Made by a program: the position numbers and the translations under genes
Shown: positions 25,432 to 35,255 of the stretch, one piece after another
Numbering within the stretch: the first letter of the stretch is position 1
How the letters are laid out: each line of letters opens with the position of its first letter
The notes under the pieces: generated by a model
Seen by the model: the letters and a program-made list of their open reading frames with translations, nothing else
What the model was told of the DNA's origin: nothing
Databases searched by the model: none
Source of the DNA: Granulibacter bethesdensis
GTDB taxonomy: Bacteria > Pseudomonadota > Alphaproteobacteria > Acetobacterales > Acetobacteraceae
Direction: 5' to 3'
NCBI RefSeq assembly: GCF_001889545.1
Contig: NZ_CP018194.1
Location: forward strand, 1,772,501-1,836,500
DNA length: 64,000 bases

Positions 25432-28400
25432 TTATCCGAACTGGTTCCGACTGAGCTCAGTCACGCCGACCAGCGTGATCTGCGTGTTATCGGTCAACGT
25501 GAAGTGCATATTGCCGGACCCGTCCACGCTCTTCGTCGCGTAGGACGCATCAACCTGTTCACCAGAGAAACCATTCAGGACCATGTGATCCGTACCAGCC
25601 GTGAAACCACTGATCGTGTCAGAGCCTCCGGCCTGACCATTGGCAAAGGCAAAGATATCAACTGACGCGCTATTCGTACTGCCGATCATCAGATCATTGC
25701 CCGTGCCAGCGAACATCACAGTGCCGTCAGCACCACCGCCATTCAGCGTCGTGTTGCCGCCGGCGGCCTGCAACACATTCCCACTCCCTGTCGCGGTCAG
25801 AACATCGCCATTCCCACCACCAAACACCAGACTGTGCCCGGCAACAGAGATCTGATTCGAACCCACGGTCCCACCAAAATATGTCCCATTGATGCCATTA
25901 TTCACCATGATGCTGCCATTGCCGCCCTGGATCGTGTCAGCGCCTCCGCCCCCCGTGTAGAACAGCGCGGCTCCGCTCTGACCGAAAGCCAGCAGGCCAC
26001 CAGCCGCACCGCCGAACAGATTGGACGTGCTGCCGGCACCCGTTACGATAAACCCGCCCCCATTCCCAGCCGCATAGGTCAGGGTGCCAGCCGTGCCAAA
26101 CAGGGTCGAGGCACCATCACCACCAAGAATGGTGCTGGCGCCGCCAGCCCCAATGAACATCACGCCGGAAGACCCGCCAGAAATCGTCGCGTTCGAGCCA
26201 CCCGCACCAATCACTGTATTTGCACCGGCAGAGACCGCGACATTGTCCGCGCCATAGCTCCACAGCGAATTACCGCGCGCTCTCAGATAGACGGTGGAAC
26301 CGCCAGCCCCGGTCATAACCAGATTGCTACCCGCCGCAGCATCGATCGTATCATGACCACGCCCCCCGAAGATCGTCGCCGTACCGGCACCATCATGGAA
26401 CAGCGTTGATCCCTTTCCACCGATCAACAGATCACCACTGCCAACCGCCTGCAACACACCACCACCGGAACCGCTGGCAAGCGTATCATTACCAGAACCG
26501 CCAATGATCGTGTCCGCCGCCGCACCACCAGCAAGGTACTGGTTCAGCGAAGTGTTCAGTTTCAGCACAACCGGTGCTGTTTCGTTTTTCAGAATTACCC
26601 GCACAGAAGATGGAGTAGAACTGCTGGATGAAGGCTGGAACCCAAGAGTCTGCAAAGCTGACAATATATCTGACGCCGTTCCCGAAACGCTGTAGCTGCT
26701 TCCATCCGCACTGACCGCGCCACTGCCGAGATTCGAGAAGCTGCCAGCATAACCAGACCCAAATCCGAATACAGTTGACAGAGTTCCACCGGATGATGTG
26801 CCGGTCAAACTGACCTGCTTCATCAACTGGGCATATCCGGTCGGCTCTGGTGTAGGAGTGGGGGTCGGGGTGGGTTGAGCATCCGATATATAAAGGAGCG
26901 TGCTGTTATCAGTATCCTGTTTTATCTGGATTGTCTGGCTGCTGGCGAAATTGAGCGTGTATGAAGAAGCATATGGATTTTCAATCAGCACCCTTCCCCC
27001 AGATTGCTTGACACTGGTATTATTGCTGTAGCGAAGCCAGGCCAGGTCAATCTGGTCATCACTTTTAAATCCGCTGATCACCACACCGGAGAGAGAGGTG
27101 CGGTAATCCAGAATCTTCAAAGTACCACTGCCGACATCACTGAATATCAGGGATCCGCTCAGTGTACCGCCACTGGAGACGGTGACAGTTCCCTGATCAG
27201 CAATCAGGTCATTGACCGCTGTTCCTTCAACAAACTGTATACCGCCTGAACTGATGGTCGTATTACTGACCACACTCCCCGCGTTAACAAACTGATAGCC
27301 GGCAGAATGAAGGGTGACACCGGTCGCATAACCACCGGATGAAACAAACTGGGTACCGGAATCATTTACCATCGTGCCAACGGCGGAACCGCCAGACTCG
27401 ACAACCTGATAAGCGGAAGAATTGATTGTTGTATTCTCTGCGATACCACTGGCAGAAATGTACTGTTGAGCATTGGGCATCAGTATCGTGCCAGTTGCGT
27501 AGCCTCCCGACACAACAGTCTGCCGACCGTATTGATTCACTGTCGTCTCAGTGGCGCTGCCAGAAGCAGAAACAATCTGCGTTCCACCACGGCTTATGGT
27601 GGTACTGGCAGCAATCCCCCCCGACATAACCACCTGTGTTCCACCACCCAGGATTGTGGTCAGGCTGGCAATACCAGCAGCAGAAATACTCTGTTTTCCA
27701 CTCCCATAAATCTGGGCACTGATTGCAGTCCCGCCTGCCAGAATGGTCTCCTGACCACCAGAGTTGATGAATGAGCCGCTCGCAACGCCCCCGGAAGAGA
27801 CAATCTGCATGCCATAGACTTCATCACTGCTGGCAACACCACCAGACAGCACAGTCTGCGTACCACCAGACATAAGCCATGTAGAGTTAAGGACACCACC
27901 ATCGGCAACAGTCTGATTGGCGCCAGAACTGACATAGACCTGAAATGTACTTCCACCGCTGACAACAGTCTGAAGGCCACCGGCGCTGACATTCACGCTA
28001 TAAGCTACACCGCCGCCGAGCACATCCTGACGACCGCCGGACAAAATGGCAGCACCGAAATAATAGCCCCAGCCCCCCGCACTGCCGGACGCGGTGGAAA
28101 CAGCGACCCGACGTCCGTCATGAGCACCGGATAAAACAGTCTGCAAGCCACCGGCTCCAATCGTCGTGGAAGCCGTCTCGCCTCCGGCAGAGAGTATCTG
28201 CTCACCACCAAAGTTGACCAGTGCACTGACAGCATACCCCCCCGTAGAGACAACCTGCGTGCCACCGGATGCAATCAGCGCTGCGATTGTTTTGCCACCC
28301 GATGAAACCTCCTGCCTGCCACCGGCCAGAATCGTTGCACCCCCGCCGGCAGGCGGATTTCCCACCAGGTCAACGACGGAATCACTATAACGCCATCCAC

Positions 28401-29553
28401 CATCGCTACCGCCAGCCAGAATGATCTGGATACCGCCAGCACTGATGGTTGCGCCATACGCATTGCCCCCGCTGACAACCTGGCTGCCACCGTCCAGAAT
28501 CATCGCGCCACTCAGTGGATTATTGCCACCGGAAGACGCATTGGAATTCCACTGGATACCATCCCGGCCTCCGTTCCAGACAATCTCGGTTCCACCGGAA
28601 CTGATGATTGTCCCAAGCGCAGTGCCAACTGTATTGAACAGGCTGACGGCTGAAGAAGCCAATCCTGACAGATTCAGGACACCGCCGGCGCTGATCGTTG
28701 TACCCGTGACATACCCACTCAAAACAAGCTGTGAGCCGCCAGAATTCAGCAACGTCGCGGAAGCCGACGCACCATCCAGCACCAACTGCATACCGCCGTT
28801 CGCCAGCACAGTGCCTGTTGCGGTCGCCCCGGATGAGAGCAACTGGAACGCCGAAATCTGCAAGGAAAAATCATGAGCGGCCGCCCCGCTCCCCAGAATC
28901 TGATACCCGCCGCTGCCGAACACTGTATTGCTGATGATTGCGCCGGAAGAGACAAACTGCCTCCCCCCCGCACTCACCACCGTGCCGGATGCCGTGCCTC
29001 CGGAAAACACAACCTGCGTGCCACTGGAAACCAGCACTGTGTCTGTCGCTGTGGTGCCAACCGAGACAGCTTGAAAGGCCAGCGTATCAATCAAAACACC
29101 GCTTGTCTGGGCCCCGCTGACCAGAATCTGGATACCGCTGGTGCCGAAAACCGTGTCACTGACAACAGCGCCAGACACTAATATCTGCGTACCACCTGAA
29201 CTCAGCGTCGTATGCGAGGCAACCCCGCCAAAGCCGACAAGCTGTGCAGCATTTTCTCCCGCCAGGATAGTGTCCTGTGCGGTTCCACCGCCATAGACGA
29301 CTTGCGTGCCACCACCGCTGACAAGCGTATCGCCGGCAATGCCTCCATTTTCAATCCTCTGCGTGCCTCCACTCTTCACGAGGGTTCCGCTGGCTGTGCC
29401 CCCGCTCAACACCTCCATGATTCCCAGCGGGTTCAGCGTGGTGCTGATGGCAGTACCGCTGACATTCAGCAGATCAGCTTGACTGCCCCCTGCAGAGTTA
29501 CCGATCGTCAGGCCGCTTGAAGTCGTTCCAAAAGAAATATTGGTAGTGGTCAT
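25432..29553 (-). CDS. Large AIDA-repeat / beta-roll surface protein B
   Basis: At 1373 residues this is the largest of three paralogues. The N-terminal 850 residues are AIDA-type repeats (GTLVKSGGTQRIENGGIAGD and many variants). Three of the repeats carry extra loops of about 20 residues after a DG pair. A TPTPTPTPEPT linker near residue 900 joins the repeats to the common domain (LGSGAVSADGSSYSVSG), the RTX-like part (ADTIIGGSGNDTLASGSG), and the C-terminal module (VDIFAFANGQAGGSDTISGF ... LSRNQFG). No signal peptide is seen. It is likely a long stalk-like adhesin at the cell surface, secreted by a type I system not in this window. Confidence 0.87.
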   Translation of the reverse strand: MTTTNISFGTTSSGLTIGNSAGGSQADLLNVSGTAISTTLNPLGIMEVLSGGTASGTLVKSGGTQRIENGGIAGDTLVSGGGTQVVYGGGTAQDTILAGENAAQLVGFGGVASHTTLSSGGTQILVSGAVVSDTVFGTSGIQILVSGAQTSGVLIDTLAFQAVSVGTTATDTVLVSSGTQVVFSGGTASGTVVSAGGRQFVSSGAIISNTVFGSGGYQILGSGAAAHDFSLQISAFQLLSSGATATGTVLANGGMQLVLDGASASATLLNSGGSQLVLSGYVTGTTISAGGVLNLSGLASSAVSLFNTVGTALGTIISSGGTEIVWNGGRDGIQWNSNASSGGNNPLSGAMILDGGSQVVSGGNAYGATISAGGIQIILAGGSDGGWRYSDSVVDLVGNPPAGGGATILAGGRQEVSSGGKTIAALIASGGTQVVSTGGYAVSALVNFGGEQILSAGGETASTTIGAGGLQTVLSGAHDGRRVAVSTASGSAGGWGYYFGAAILSGGRQDVLGGGVAYSVNVSAGGLQTVVSGGSTFQVYVSSGANQTVADGGVLNSTWLMSGGTQTVLSGGVASSDEVYGMQIVSSGGVASGSFINSGGQETILAGGTAISAQIYGSGKQSISAAGIASLTTILGGGTQVVMSGGIAASTTISRGGTQIVSASGSATETTVNQYGRQTVVSGGYATGTILMPNAQQYISASGIAENTTINSSAYQVVESGGSAVGTMVNDSGTQFVSSGGYATGVTLHSAGYQFVNAGSVVSNTTISSGGIQFVEGTAVNDLIADQGTVTVSSGGTLSGSLIFSDVGSGTLKILDYRTSLSGVVISGFKSDDQIDLAWLRYSNNTSVKQSGGRVLIENPYASSYTLNFASSQTIQIKQDTDNSTLLYISDAQPTPTPTPTPEPTGYAQLMKQVSLTGTSSGGTLSTVFGFGSGYAGSFSNLGSGAVSADGSSYSVSGTASDILSALQTLGFQPSSSSSTPSSVRVILKNETAPVVLKLNTSLNQYLAGGAAADTIIGGSGNDTLASGSGGGVLQAVGSGDLLIGGKGSTLFHDGAGTATIFGGRGHDTIDAAAGSNLVMTGAGGSTVYLRARGNSLWSYGADNVAVSAGANTVIGAGGSNATISGGSSGVMFIGAGGASTILGGDGASTLFGTAGTLTYAAGNGGGFIVTGAGSTSNLFGGAAGGLLAFGQSGAALFYTGGGGADTIQGGNGSIMVNNGINGTYFGGTVGSNQISVAGHSLVFGGGNGDVLTATGSGNVLQAAGGNTTLNGGGADGTVMFAGTGNDLMIGSTNSASVDIFAFANGQAGGSDTISGFTAGTDHMVLNGFSGEQVDASYATKSVDGSGNMHFTLTDNTQITLVGVTELSRNQFG

Positions 29554-29727
29554 TAATTATTACATTCAATCTTGCTGTCGTTCAAGGAACGTCCAAGCCT
29601 GCCAAACGGTCAAACGCTACGGATTTTTTGCCTAATAAACTTTTTTACGCAATCTTTTTGTTTTTTAATCGTTTTGATTAATTGTTTCAATATCAACATT
29701 ATGCTGATTTATAAAACAGACAAAAAA

Positions 29728-29757
29728 AGAGAGCTGACATTGATCAGCTCTCTTTCC
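29728..29757 (-). terminator. Intrinsic terminator after adhesin C
   Basis: Read leftward: AGAGAGCTGA, a six-base loop, TCAGCTCTCT, then seven T. It lies 29 bases after the stop of the 29786-32461 gene. Confidence 0.8.
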
Positions 29758-29785
29758 TTGTAATACAGCCTGTTCAGTCAGACGC

Positions 29786-32461
29786 TCATCCGAACTGGCT
29801 GCGACTGAGTGCGGAAACGCCGACCAGCGTGATCTGCGTGTTATCGGTCAATGTGAAGTGCATGTTGCCGGACCCGTCCACGCTCTGCGTTGCATAGGAC
29901 GCATCCGCCTGTGCACCAGAGAACCCGTTCAGGATCAGACGATCAACACCCGCCGTGAAACCGGTGATCGTGTCAGAGCCTCCGGCCTGACCATTGGCAA
30001 ACGCAAACGCATCCACCACAGAAGCATTCGTGCTGCCGATCATCAGGGCATTGCCAGTCCCCGCGAACATCTCCGTGCCGTTGCCGGCGGCTCCGGTCAG
30101 CGTCGCGTTCCCGGCACCGGCCACCAGAACGTTGCCTTTGCCTGTCGAGCTCAGAACATCGCCATTGCCGCCACCCAGAACCGTGCTGTCACCTGCGGCA
30201 ATGATCATGTTCAAACCAGCACTGCCGCCCACGTACAGACCGTTACTGCCGGAGCTGACAGACACGCTGCCTGTGCCGCCAATAATCGTGTCGGAAGCAC
30301 CATGCCCCGTATAATCCAGCGCAGCACCGCTCTGACCAAACGCCAACAGACCGGGACCAGAGGTCGAACCAAACAGGTTTACCGTGCCACCATTGCCGGC
30401 AACGACCAGGTCCCTGCCACCATTGGCCGTATAGTCAACAGTGCCACCCGTGCCAAAGACCGTCGTCCCACCATCACCACCGACAACCGTGCTCGCACCC
30501 GTGCTCTGGATGAAGGTCGTAACATTGTTATTGCTGATCGTGGCATAAGTCGCTCCGCCAGCACCCACAATCGTGTTGGCGCTCGCCATGACCGACACCG
30601 TATCCGCGCCTTTGCTCCAAGCCACGTTGCCAGCAGCAGAAAGATTGACCTGACTGCCAGCACTGCCTGTCACAATCGTATCCCTGCCAGCCGCCGCATT
30701 GATCGTATCACGGCCCTGACCACCCCGGATCGTGGCCGCACCATCACCGTCATTGAACAGCGTAGCCCCGCTGCCGCCAATCAGGATATCGCCACTGCCC
30801 CTTGCCTGCAGCACACCGCCTCCGGAGCCGCTTTGAAGCGTATCAGCACCCGTGCCACCAATGATCGTGTCAGCCTGCGCGCCACCTGCCAGATACTGGT
30901 TCAGCGTCGTGCTCAGTTGCAGCACAAGCGGTGCAGCCTCGTTTGACAGCACCAGCTTCACCATTGTCGGAGAGGTACCACTGCCTGTCGGCTGGAATAC
31001 AAGGTTCTGCAATGCCGTTGATACTTCGGCGGACGTGCCCGTCACGCTGTAGGTCTTGCCATCCGTGCTGACTTCACCAGAACCAAGATTTGCATAGCTT
31101 CCCGCATATGCAGCATCAAAGCCGAAATCAGCCGTCACACTGGAGGCCGTGCCACCAAGAGACATGCTCTGTGCTGGCAGAATGCCTCCCGCTGCATACA
31201 GCACAGTGGAACCATTCGAACCCTGCCGCGCAAGGAATACACGATTGCCAGGCCCGTCACTCGCAAAGTTCAGACTGTAGCTGCCATTCCCCGTCACAAC
31301 GCTGGTAGTGCTGCCGGATTGTGTCACATAGGTCTGGCTGTCATAGCCGAGACCGGTCAGATCAATCTCATCGTCGCTCTGGAAACCGCTGATCACAGCA
31401 CCAGAGACGACCGCGCTGTTGTCTCCGATGACGAGCGTCCCACTGCCAACACCCGAGAAAGTCAACGAGCCACTGAGCACACCACCGCTATTGACAGTGA
31501 CCGTCCCGCTACCGGCAATCACGTCATTCAACGCAACGCCGCCGGCAAAGATCTGCTGGCCACCACCAGAGGTCACAACAGTCCCGCTCGCAACACCACC
31601 GGACTGGATGCTTTGCAACGCACCGCTACCGGTTACCTGCGCACTATACGCAACCCCGGACAATGTCTGAAGTGTGCCCAGAAGCCGGGTGCCACTCGCG
31701 ATACCGCCCGCATCCACGAACTGGCTGCCGGAGCTGACAACCGTGCCACTCGCGACACCGCCCGAATAGATATTTTCCATCCCGCCCGACAGCACCGTGC
31801 CGGATGCAATGCCTCCACTGCTGATCAATGCATTGCCGCCGATCAGCACAGTGTCGCTGGCCGTGCCGCCGCTCAGATACAGATCACCATTGGTGGTTAT
31901 GCGGGTGCCTGATACCGATCCACCAGACTGCACCACCGTCCTGCCATTGTTCAGCAGCGTGCCAATCGCAGAACCACCCGAAGAAACAATCAGGTCGCTG
32001 GCCTGATTCTCGATATCAACACCTGATACGCTGGCGCCGGAAGAAACAGTGAAGTTCCCACCTGACAAAACAGCAGACTGCGCCACGCCGCCACTGAGAA
32101 GGGATACATTACCGCCAAGACGGATGACTGTGCCGAGTGCACTCCCTCCCGCACTGATAATCTGGCTGCCGCCGCTGTTCACACTCGCCGACAGGACAGA
32201 ACCGCCTGACGAAACATTTTGCCAGCCCCCAGAACTGATCTGCGTGCCACTCGCTACACCACCAGACGAAACATTCTGACGTGAAGCGCTGCCAACTGTC
32301 GTCGAAACAGCAGAGCCACCGGATAAAACGGTCTCAGCGGAAGAACCGGTGAGCTGCGTATTGCTGGTCGTGCCGAACACATCCATCGTGGCAGAGCCAG
32401 TTGAGCCATTCAACGTCACGCCACTGGACGTAACGCCCGCAGAAACAACGATATCAGCCAT
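29786..32461 (-). CDS. Large AIDA-repeat / beta-roll surface protein C
   Basis: The 891-residue protein repeats the same plan: N-cap (MADIVVSAGVTSSGVTLNGS), about 14 AIDA-type repeats, a linker with SGTLVIGDNSAVVSGAVISG, the common domain (SYANLGSGEVSTDGKTYSVT), RTX-like repeats (ADTIIGGTGADTLQSGSGGG), and the C-terminal module (FAFANGQAGGSDTITGF ... ALSRSQFG). Its C-terminal DNA is closely similar to protein B. The ATG at 32461 has AAGGGG five bases upstream and is preferred over a GTG two codons earlier. A strong terminator follows the stop. No leader peptide, so type I export is inferred. Confidence 0.87.
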   Translation of the reverse strand: MADIVVSAGVTSSGVTLNGSTGSATMDVFGTTSNTQLTGSSAETVLSGGSAVSTTVGSASRQNVSSGGVASGTQISSGGWQNVSSGGSVLSASVNSGGSQIISAGGSALGTVIRLGGNVSLLSGGVAQSAVLSGGNFTVSSGASVSGVDIENQASDLIVSSGGSAIGTLLNNGRTVVQSGGSVSGTRITTNGDLYLSGGTASDTVLIGGNALISSGGIASGTVLSGGMENIYSGGVASGTVVSSGSQFVDAGGIASGTRLLGTLQTLSGVAYSAQVTGSGALQSIQSGGVASGTVVTSGGGQQIFAGGVALNDVIAGSGTVTVNSGGVLSGSLTFSGVGSGTLVIGDNSAVVSGAVISGFQSDDEIDLTGLGYDSQTYVTQSGSTTSVVTGNGSYSLNFASDGPGNRVFLARQGSNGSTVLYAAGGILPAQSMSLGGTASSVTADFGFDAAYAGSYANLGSGEVSTDGKTYSVTGTSAEVSTALQNLVFQPTGSGTSPTMVKLVLSNEAAPLVLQLSTTLNQYLAGGAQADTIIGGTGADTLQSGSGGGVLQARGSGDILIGGSGATLFNDGDGAATIRGGQGRDTINAAAGRDTIVTGSAGSQVNLSAAGNVAWSKGADTVSVMASANTIVGAGGATYATISNNNVTTFIQSTGASTVVGGDGGTTVFGTGGTVDYTANGGRDLVVAGNGGTVNLFGSTSGPGLLAFGQSGAALDYTGHGASDTIIGGTGSVSVSSGSNGLYVGGSAGLNMIIAAGDSTVLGGGNGDVLSSTGKGNVLVAGAGNATLTGAAGNGTEMFAGTGNALMIGSTNASVVDAFAFANGQAGGSDTITGFTAGVDRLILNGFSGAQADASYATQSVDGSGNMHFTLTDNTQITLVGVSALSRSQFG

Positions 32462-32619
32462 TGCCACCCCTTAAATCCGGACAGAATAATGTAGGGAACC
32501 TTACATACATTACGGTTTGTTAATCAATGGGATTTCGTTCTTTTATGAGCGATATACATCCATATTAACAAAATTGTCTTAATTTTGGTATTATTTAATA
32601 AGTTTCATTTGAAATAAAA

Positions 32620-32662
32620 AGGAAGGGGAAGCCGGATTATCTCCAACTCCCCCTTCCTTTTA
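32620..32662 (-). terminator. Intrinsic terminator downstream of the decayed adhesin copy
   Basis: Read leftward: AAAAGGAAGGGG, an 18-20 base loop, CCCCTTCC, then TTTTTATTTC. It follows the stop of the decayed fourth copy. Confidence 0.65.
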
Positions 32663-32688
32663 TCTCGACAGCCTGTTCAGTCAGACAC

Positions 32689-33275
32689 TCATCCGAACTG
32701 GCTCCGGCTGAGCTCAGTCACGCCGACCAGCGTGATCTGGGTGTTCCGTCAACGTAAAGTGCATGTTGGCGGCCCCGTCCACGTTCTTCGTCGCGTAGGA
32801 CGCATCAACCTGTTCACCGGGGAAACCATTCAGGACCAGATGATCCGTACCAGCCCTGAAACCACTGATCATACCAGAGCCTCCAGCCTGACCATTGGCA
32901 AAAGCAAAGATATCAACTGCCTCTCCAATCGCGCTGCCGATCCTCAGATCATTGCCAGTGACCGCCAGACGATAAAATCTGCGACCCTCCCAGGCTGAAA
33001 ACCGTCGAAACAGCACTTCCTGCAACGGACTGATTACCGCCCGAAAAAGGAGCAGAACTGGCACTACCCCTTGATTCGATATTATGGCTACCACCAGCAA
33101 TAACGGCTCCGATATCCGAACCGTCTGCAGAGATTACCTGCACACCTCCCACATAATCGGAAGAGTAGACTACGGTGTTGGAGGCACCCCATCAGATCCA
33201 AGAAGGGTGGTGTCTACATAACCATAAACGTTTAATTGATCGCAGGTGCTCCCTGAGGAAATAGTTAATCCTCTT
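32689..33275 (-). pseudogene. Decayed fourth copy of the AIDA-repeat adhesin
   Basis: Pieces of a fourth paralogue are visible in several frames. The N-cap appears as GLTISSGSTCDQLNVYGYVD near 33200-33270. After a frameshift near 33190 come a few repeats (ASNTVVYSSDYVGGVQVI, SQILSSGG). An out-of-frame join near 32958 leads directly to the C-terminal module (GNDLRIGSAIGEAVDIFAFA, ISGFRAGTDHLVLNGFPGEQ). A net loss of two bases near 32745 breaks the last strand. The middle (linker, common domain, beta-roll) is gone. Its 3' flank matches that of gene C. It is a deletion remnant. Confidence 0.8.
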
Positions 33276-33535
33276 AAAAATACACCGAGAAAAACTAGTC
33301 TAGTTATAATATATTTCGCTTACAAAATATTCCAATTTGATTTTTAAGAAAATAAATTAGCACAACATGTGACAACCTTATCTCATCCGATTACAGGAAA
33401 AAGGACTGATTATAATAACCCACACTGTAAGGAAATATTTCCATTTCCCAAATCAATGAAATCAATCCGAATTAAAAACAAAAACGCCGCAGCCTAAAGG
33501 ACTGCAGCGCTTTCAGATCAGGGCTCCGGCTCCGT
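33276..33535. other. AT-rich gap between adhesin remnant and betA
   Basis: About 260 bases of AT-rich sequence without a gene, ending in the betA terminator (33480-33515). No repeat or RNA gene is seen. Confidence 0.5.
33480..33515 (-). terminator. Intrinsic terminator after betA
   Basis: Read leftward: CGCTGCAG, a nine-base loop, CTGCGGCG, then TTTTTGTTTTT. It lies about 20 bases after the betA stop. Confidence 0.75.
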
Positions 33536-35239
33536 TTACATCACGCGTACCGGCTTCCCACGCACAGGCGCCCCATCCGCGCGATAATATGGTGCGTCGG
33601 AAGGCGGCAAAGGCGCACGGCCGCGAATACGGTCGGCGATTTTTTCCGCCATCATAATGGTCGGTGCATTCAGGTTGCCGGTGGTAATCAGGGGCATGAT
33701 CGAGGCATCGACCACTCGCAGTCCCTCCAGCCCGTGCACGCGACCCTCCGCATCCACCACCGCCGCATCATCCTTACCCATCGCGCAGGAGCAGGACGGA
33801 TGATACGCCGTCTCCGCATGGGTGCGCACAAAGGCGTCCAGATCGGCATCGCTCGTCAACTCCGCGCCCGGGCTGAGCTCGCGACCACGATATTGATCCA
33901 GCGCAGGCTGGGCCATAATCTCCCGCGTGATGCGGATCGCAGCGCGGAATTCCCGCCAGTCCTGCTCATGGGACATGTAGTTGAACAGGATGCTCGGATA
34001 GACTTCCGGATCACGCGATACGATCTGCACCCGGCCGCGGCTGGGGGAGCGCATCGAACCGACATGGGCCTGAAACCCGTGCATCTGCACTGCATTGGTG
34101 CCGTTATAACTGATCGCGACTGGCAGGAAATGATACTGGATATTTGGCCACGCGAAATCATCATGCGAGCGGATGAAGCCGCCTGCCTCGAAATGATTGC
34201 TCGCGCCGAGGCCCTTGCCGAGAAACATCCATTCCGCGCCGATCTTCGGCTGATTCCACCACAGCAACGCAGGATAGAGTGAGACCGGTTCCAGACATTC
34301 ATACTGCATGTACATCTCCAGATGATCCTGAAGATTGCTGCCGACACCTTCCATAATCTGCACCGGTGCAATATCCAGCGCCTTCAGCACGGAAGCTGGA
34401 CCAACGCCCGAGCGTTGCAAAATCGCCGGAGACGCAATAGCGCCGCCACACAGCAGAACCTCCTGCCTTGCATAAGCGATTTTGCTTTCTCCGCCATGAA
34501 GAAACGCAACCCCGATGGCGCGCTTGCCCGCAAACAGGATGCGGTCGGTCAGCGCATGGGTCAGGATGGTCAGGTTCTTCCGCTTCCGCGCCTGATCCAG
34601 ATAACCCCGCGCCGTGGAGGCCCTGCGCCCATGTTTCGTGACCGTACGATCCATCGGTCCGAAACCTTCCTGCTGATAGCCGTTCAGGTCATCAGTGCGC
34701 GGATAGCCCGCCTGCACGCCGGCCTCCACCATCGCTTCGAACAGCGGGTTTGCCCCGCCGCCCGGCCTGCCGAGCTTCGATGTGGTGACGGATACCGGGC
34801 CATCGCCGCCATGATAGTCATTGGGGCCGATATCCCGTGTCTCGGCCTTGCGGAAATAGGGCAGGCAATGGGCGTAGCTCCATTCCTCCAGCCCGTCCCG
34901 CTCTGCCCAGCCATCGTAATCCATGGCATTGCCGCGAATATAACACATGCCGTTGATCAGAGAGGAACCACCCAGCCCCTTGCCGCGCCCGCATTCCATG
35001 CGGCGGTTGTTCATGAACGGCTCCGGCTCCGTCTCGAATGCCCAGTTATAGCGCCGTCCCTGCAGCGGATAGGCCAGCGCCGCCGGCATCTGGGTGCGGA
35101 AATCAAAGCGGTAATCAGGGCCGCCCGCCTCCAGCAGCAGAACGCGTGTTCCGGCATCCTCGGTCAGGCGGGTGGCCAGCACATTGCCCGCCGAGCCTGC
35201 GCCGATCACAATATAATCGTATTCCTGCAAATGGCTCAT
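33536..35239 (-). CDS. betA: Choline dehydrogenase
   Basis: The 567-residue protein is a GMC flavoenzyme. The FAD motif [15 protein letters not shown] begins at residue 11. [19 protein letters not shown] near residue 85 and the C-terminal HPSCSCAMG and [15 protein letters not shown] segments are typical, with the His pair of the active site in the last third. It oxidises choline to betaine aldehyde at the membrane and feeds electrons to the respiratory chain. It is the last gene of the betI-betB-betA set, 16 bases after betB, and is closed by a terminator. It looks intact. Confidence 0.93.
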   Translation of the reverse strand: MSHLQEYDYIVIGAGSAGNVLATRLTEDAGTRVLLLEAGGPDYRFDFRTQMPAALAYPLQGRRYNWAFETEPEPFMNNRRMECGRGKGLGGSSLINGMCYIRGNAMDYDGWAERDGLEEWSYAHCLPYFRKAETRDIGPNDYHGGDGPVSVTTSKLGRPGGGANPLFEAMVEAGVQAGYPRTDDLNGYQQEGFGPMDRTVTKHGRRASTARGYLDQARKRKNLTILTHALTDRILFAGKRAIGVAFLHGGESKIAYARQEVLLCGGAIASPAILQRSGVGPASVLKALDIAPVQIMEGVGSNLQDHLEMYMQYECLEPVSLYPALLWWNQPKIGAEWMFLGKGLGASNHFEAGGFIRSHDDFAWPNIQYHFLPVAISYNGTNAVQMHGFQAHVGSMRSPSRGRVQIVSRDPEVYPSILFNYMSHEQDWREFRAAIRITREIMAQPALDQYRGRELSPGAELTSDADLDAFVRTHAETAYHPSCSCAMGKDDAAVVDAEGRVHGLEGLRVVDASIMPLITTGNLNAPTIMMAEKIADRIRGRAPLPPSDAPYYRADGAPVRGKPVRVM

Positions 35240-35255
35240 CGCGCTGTCCCTCCCC

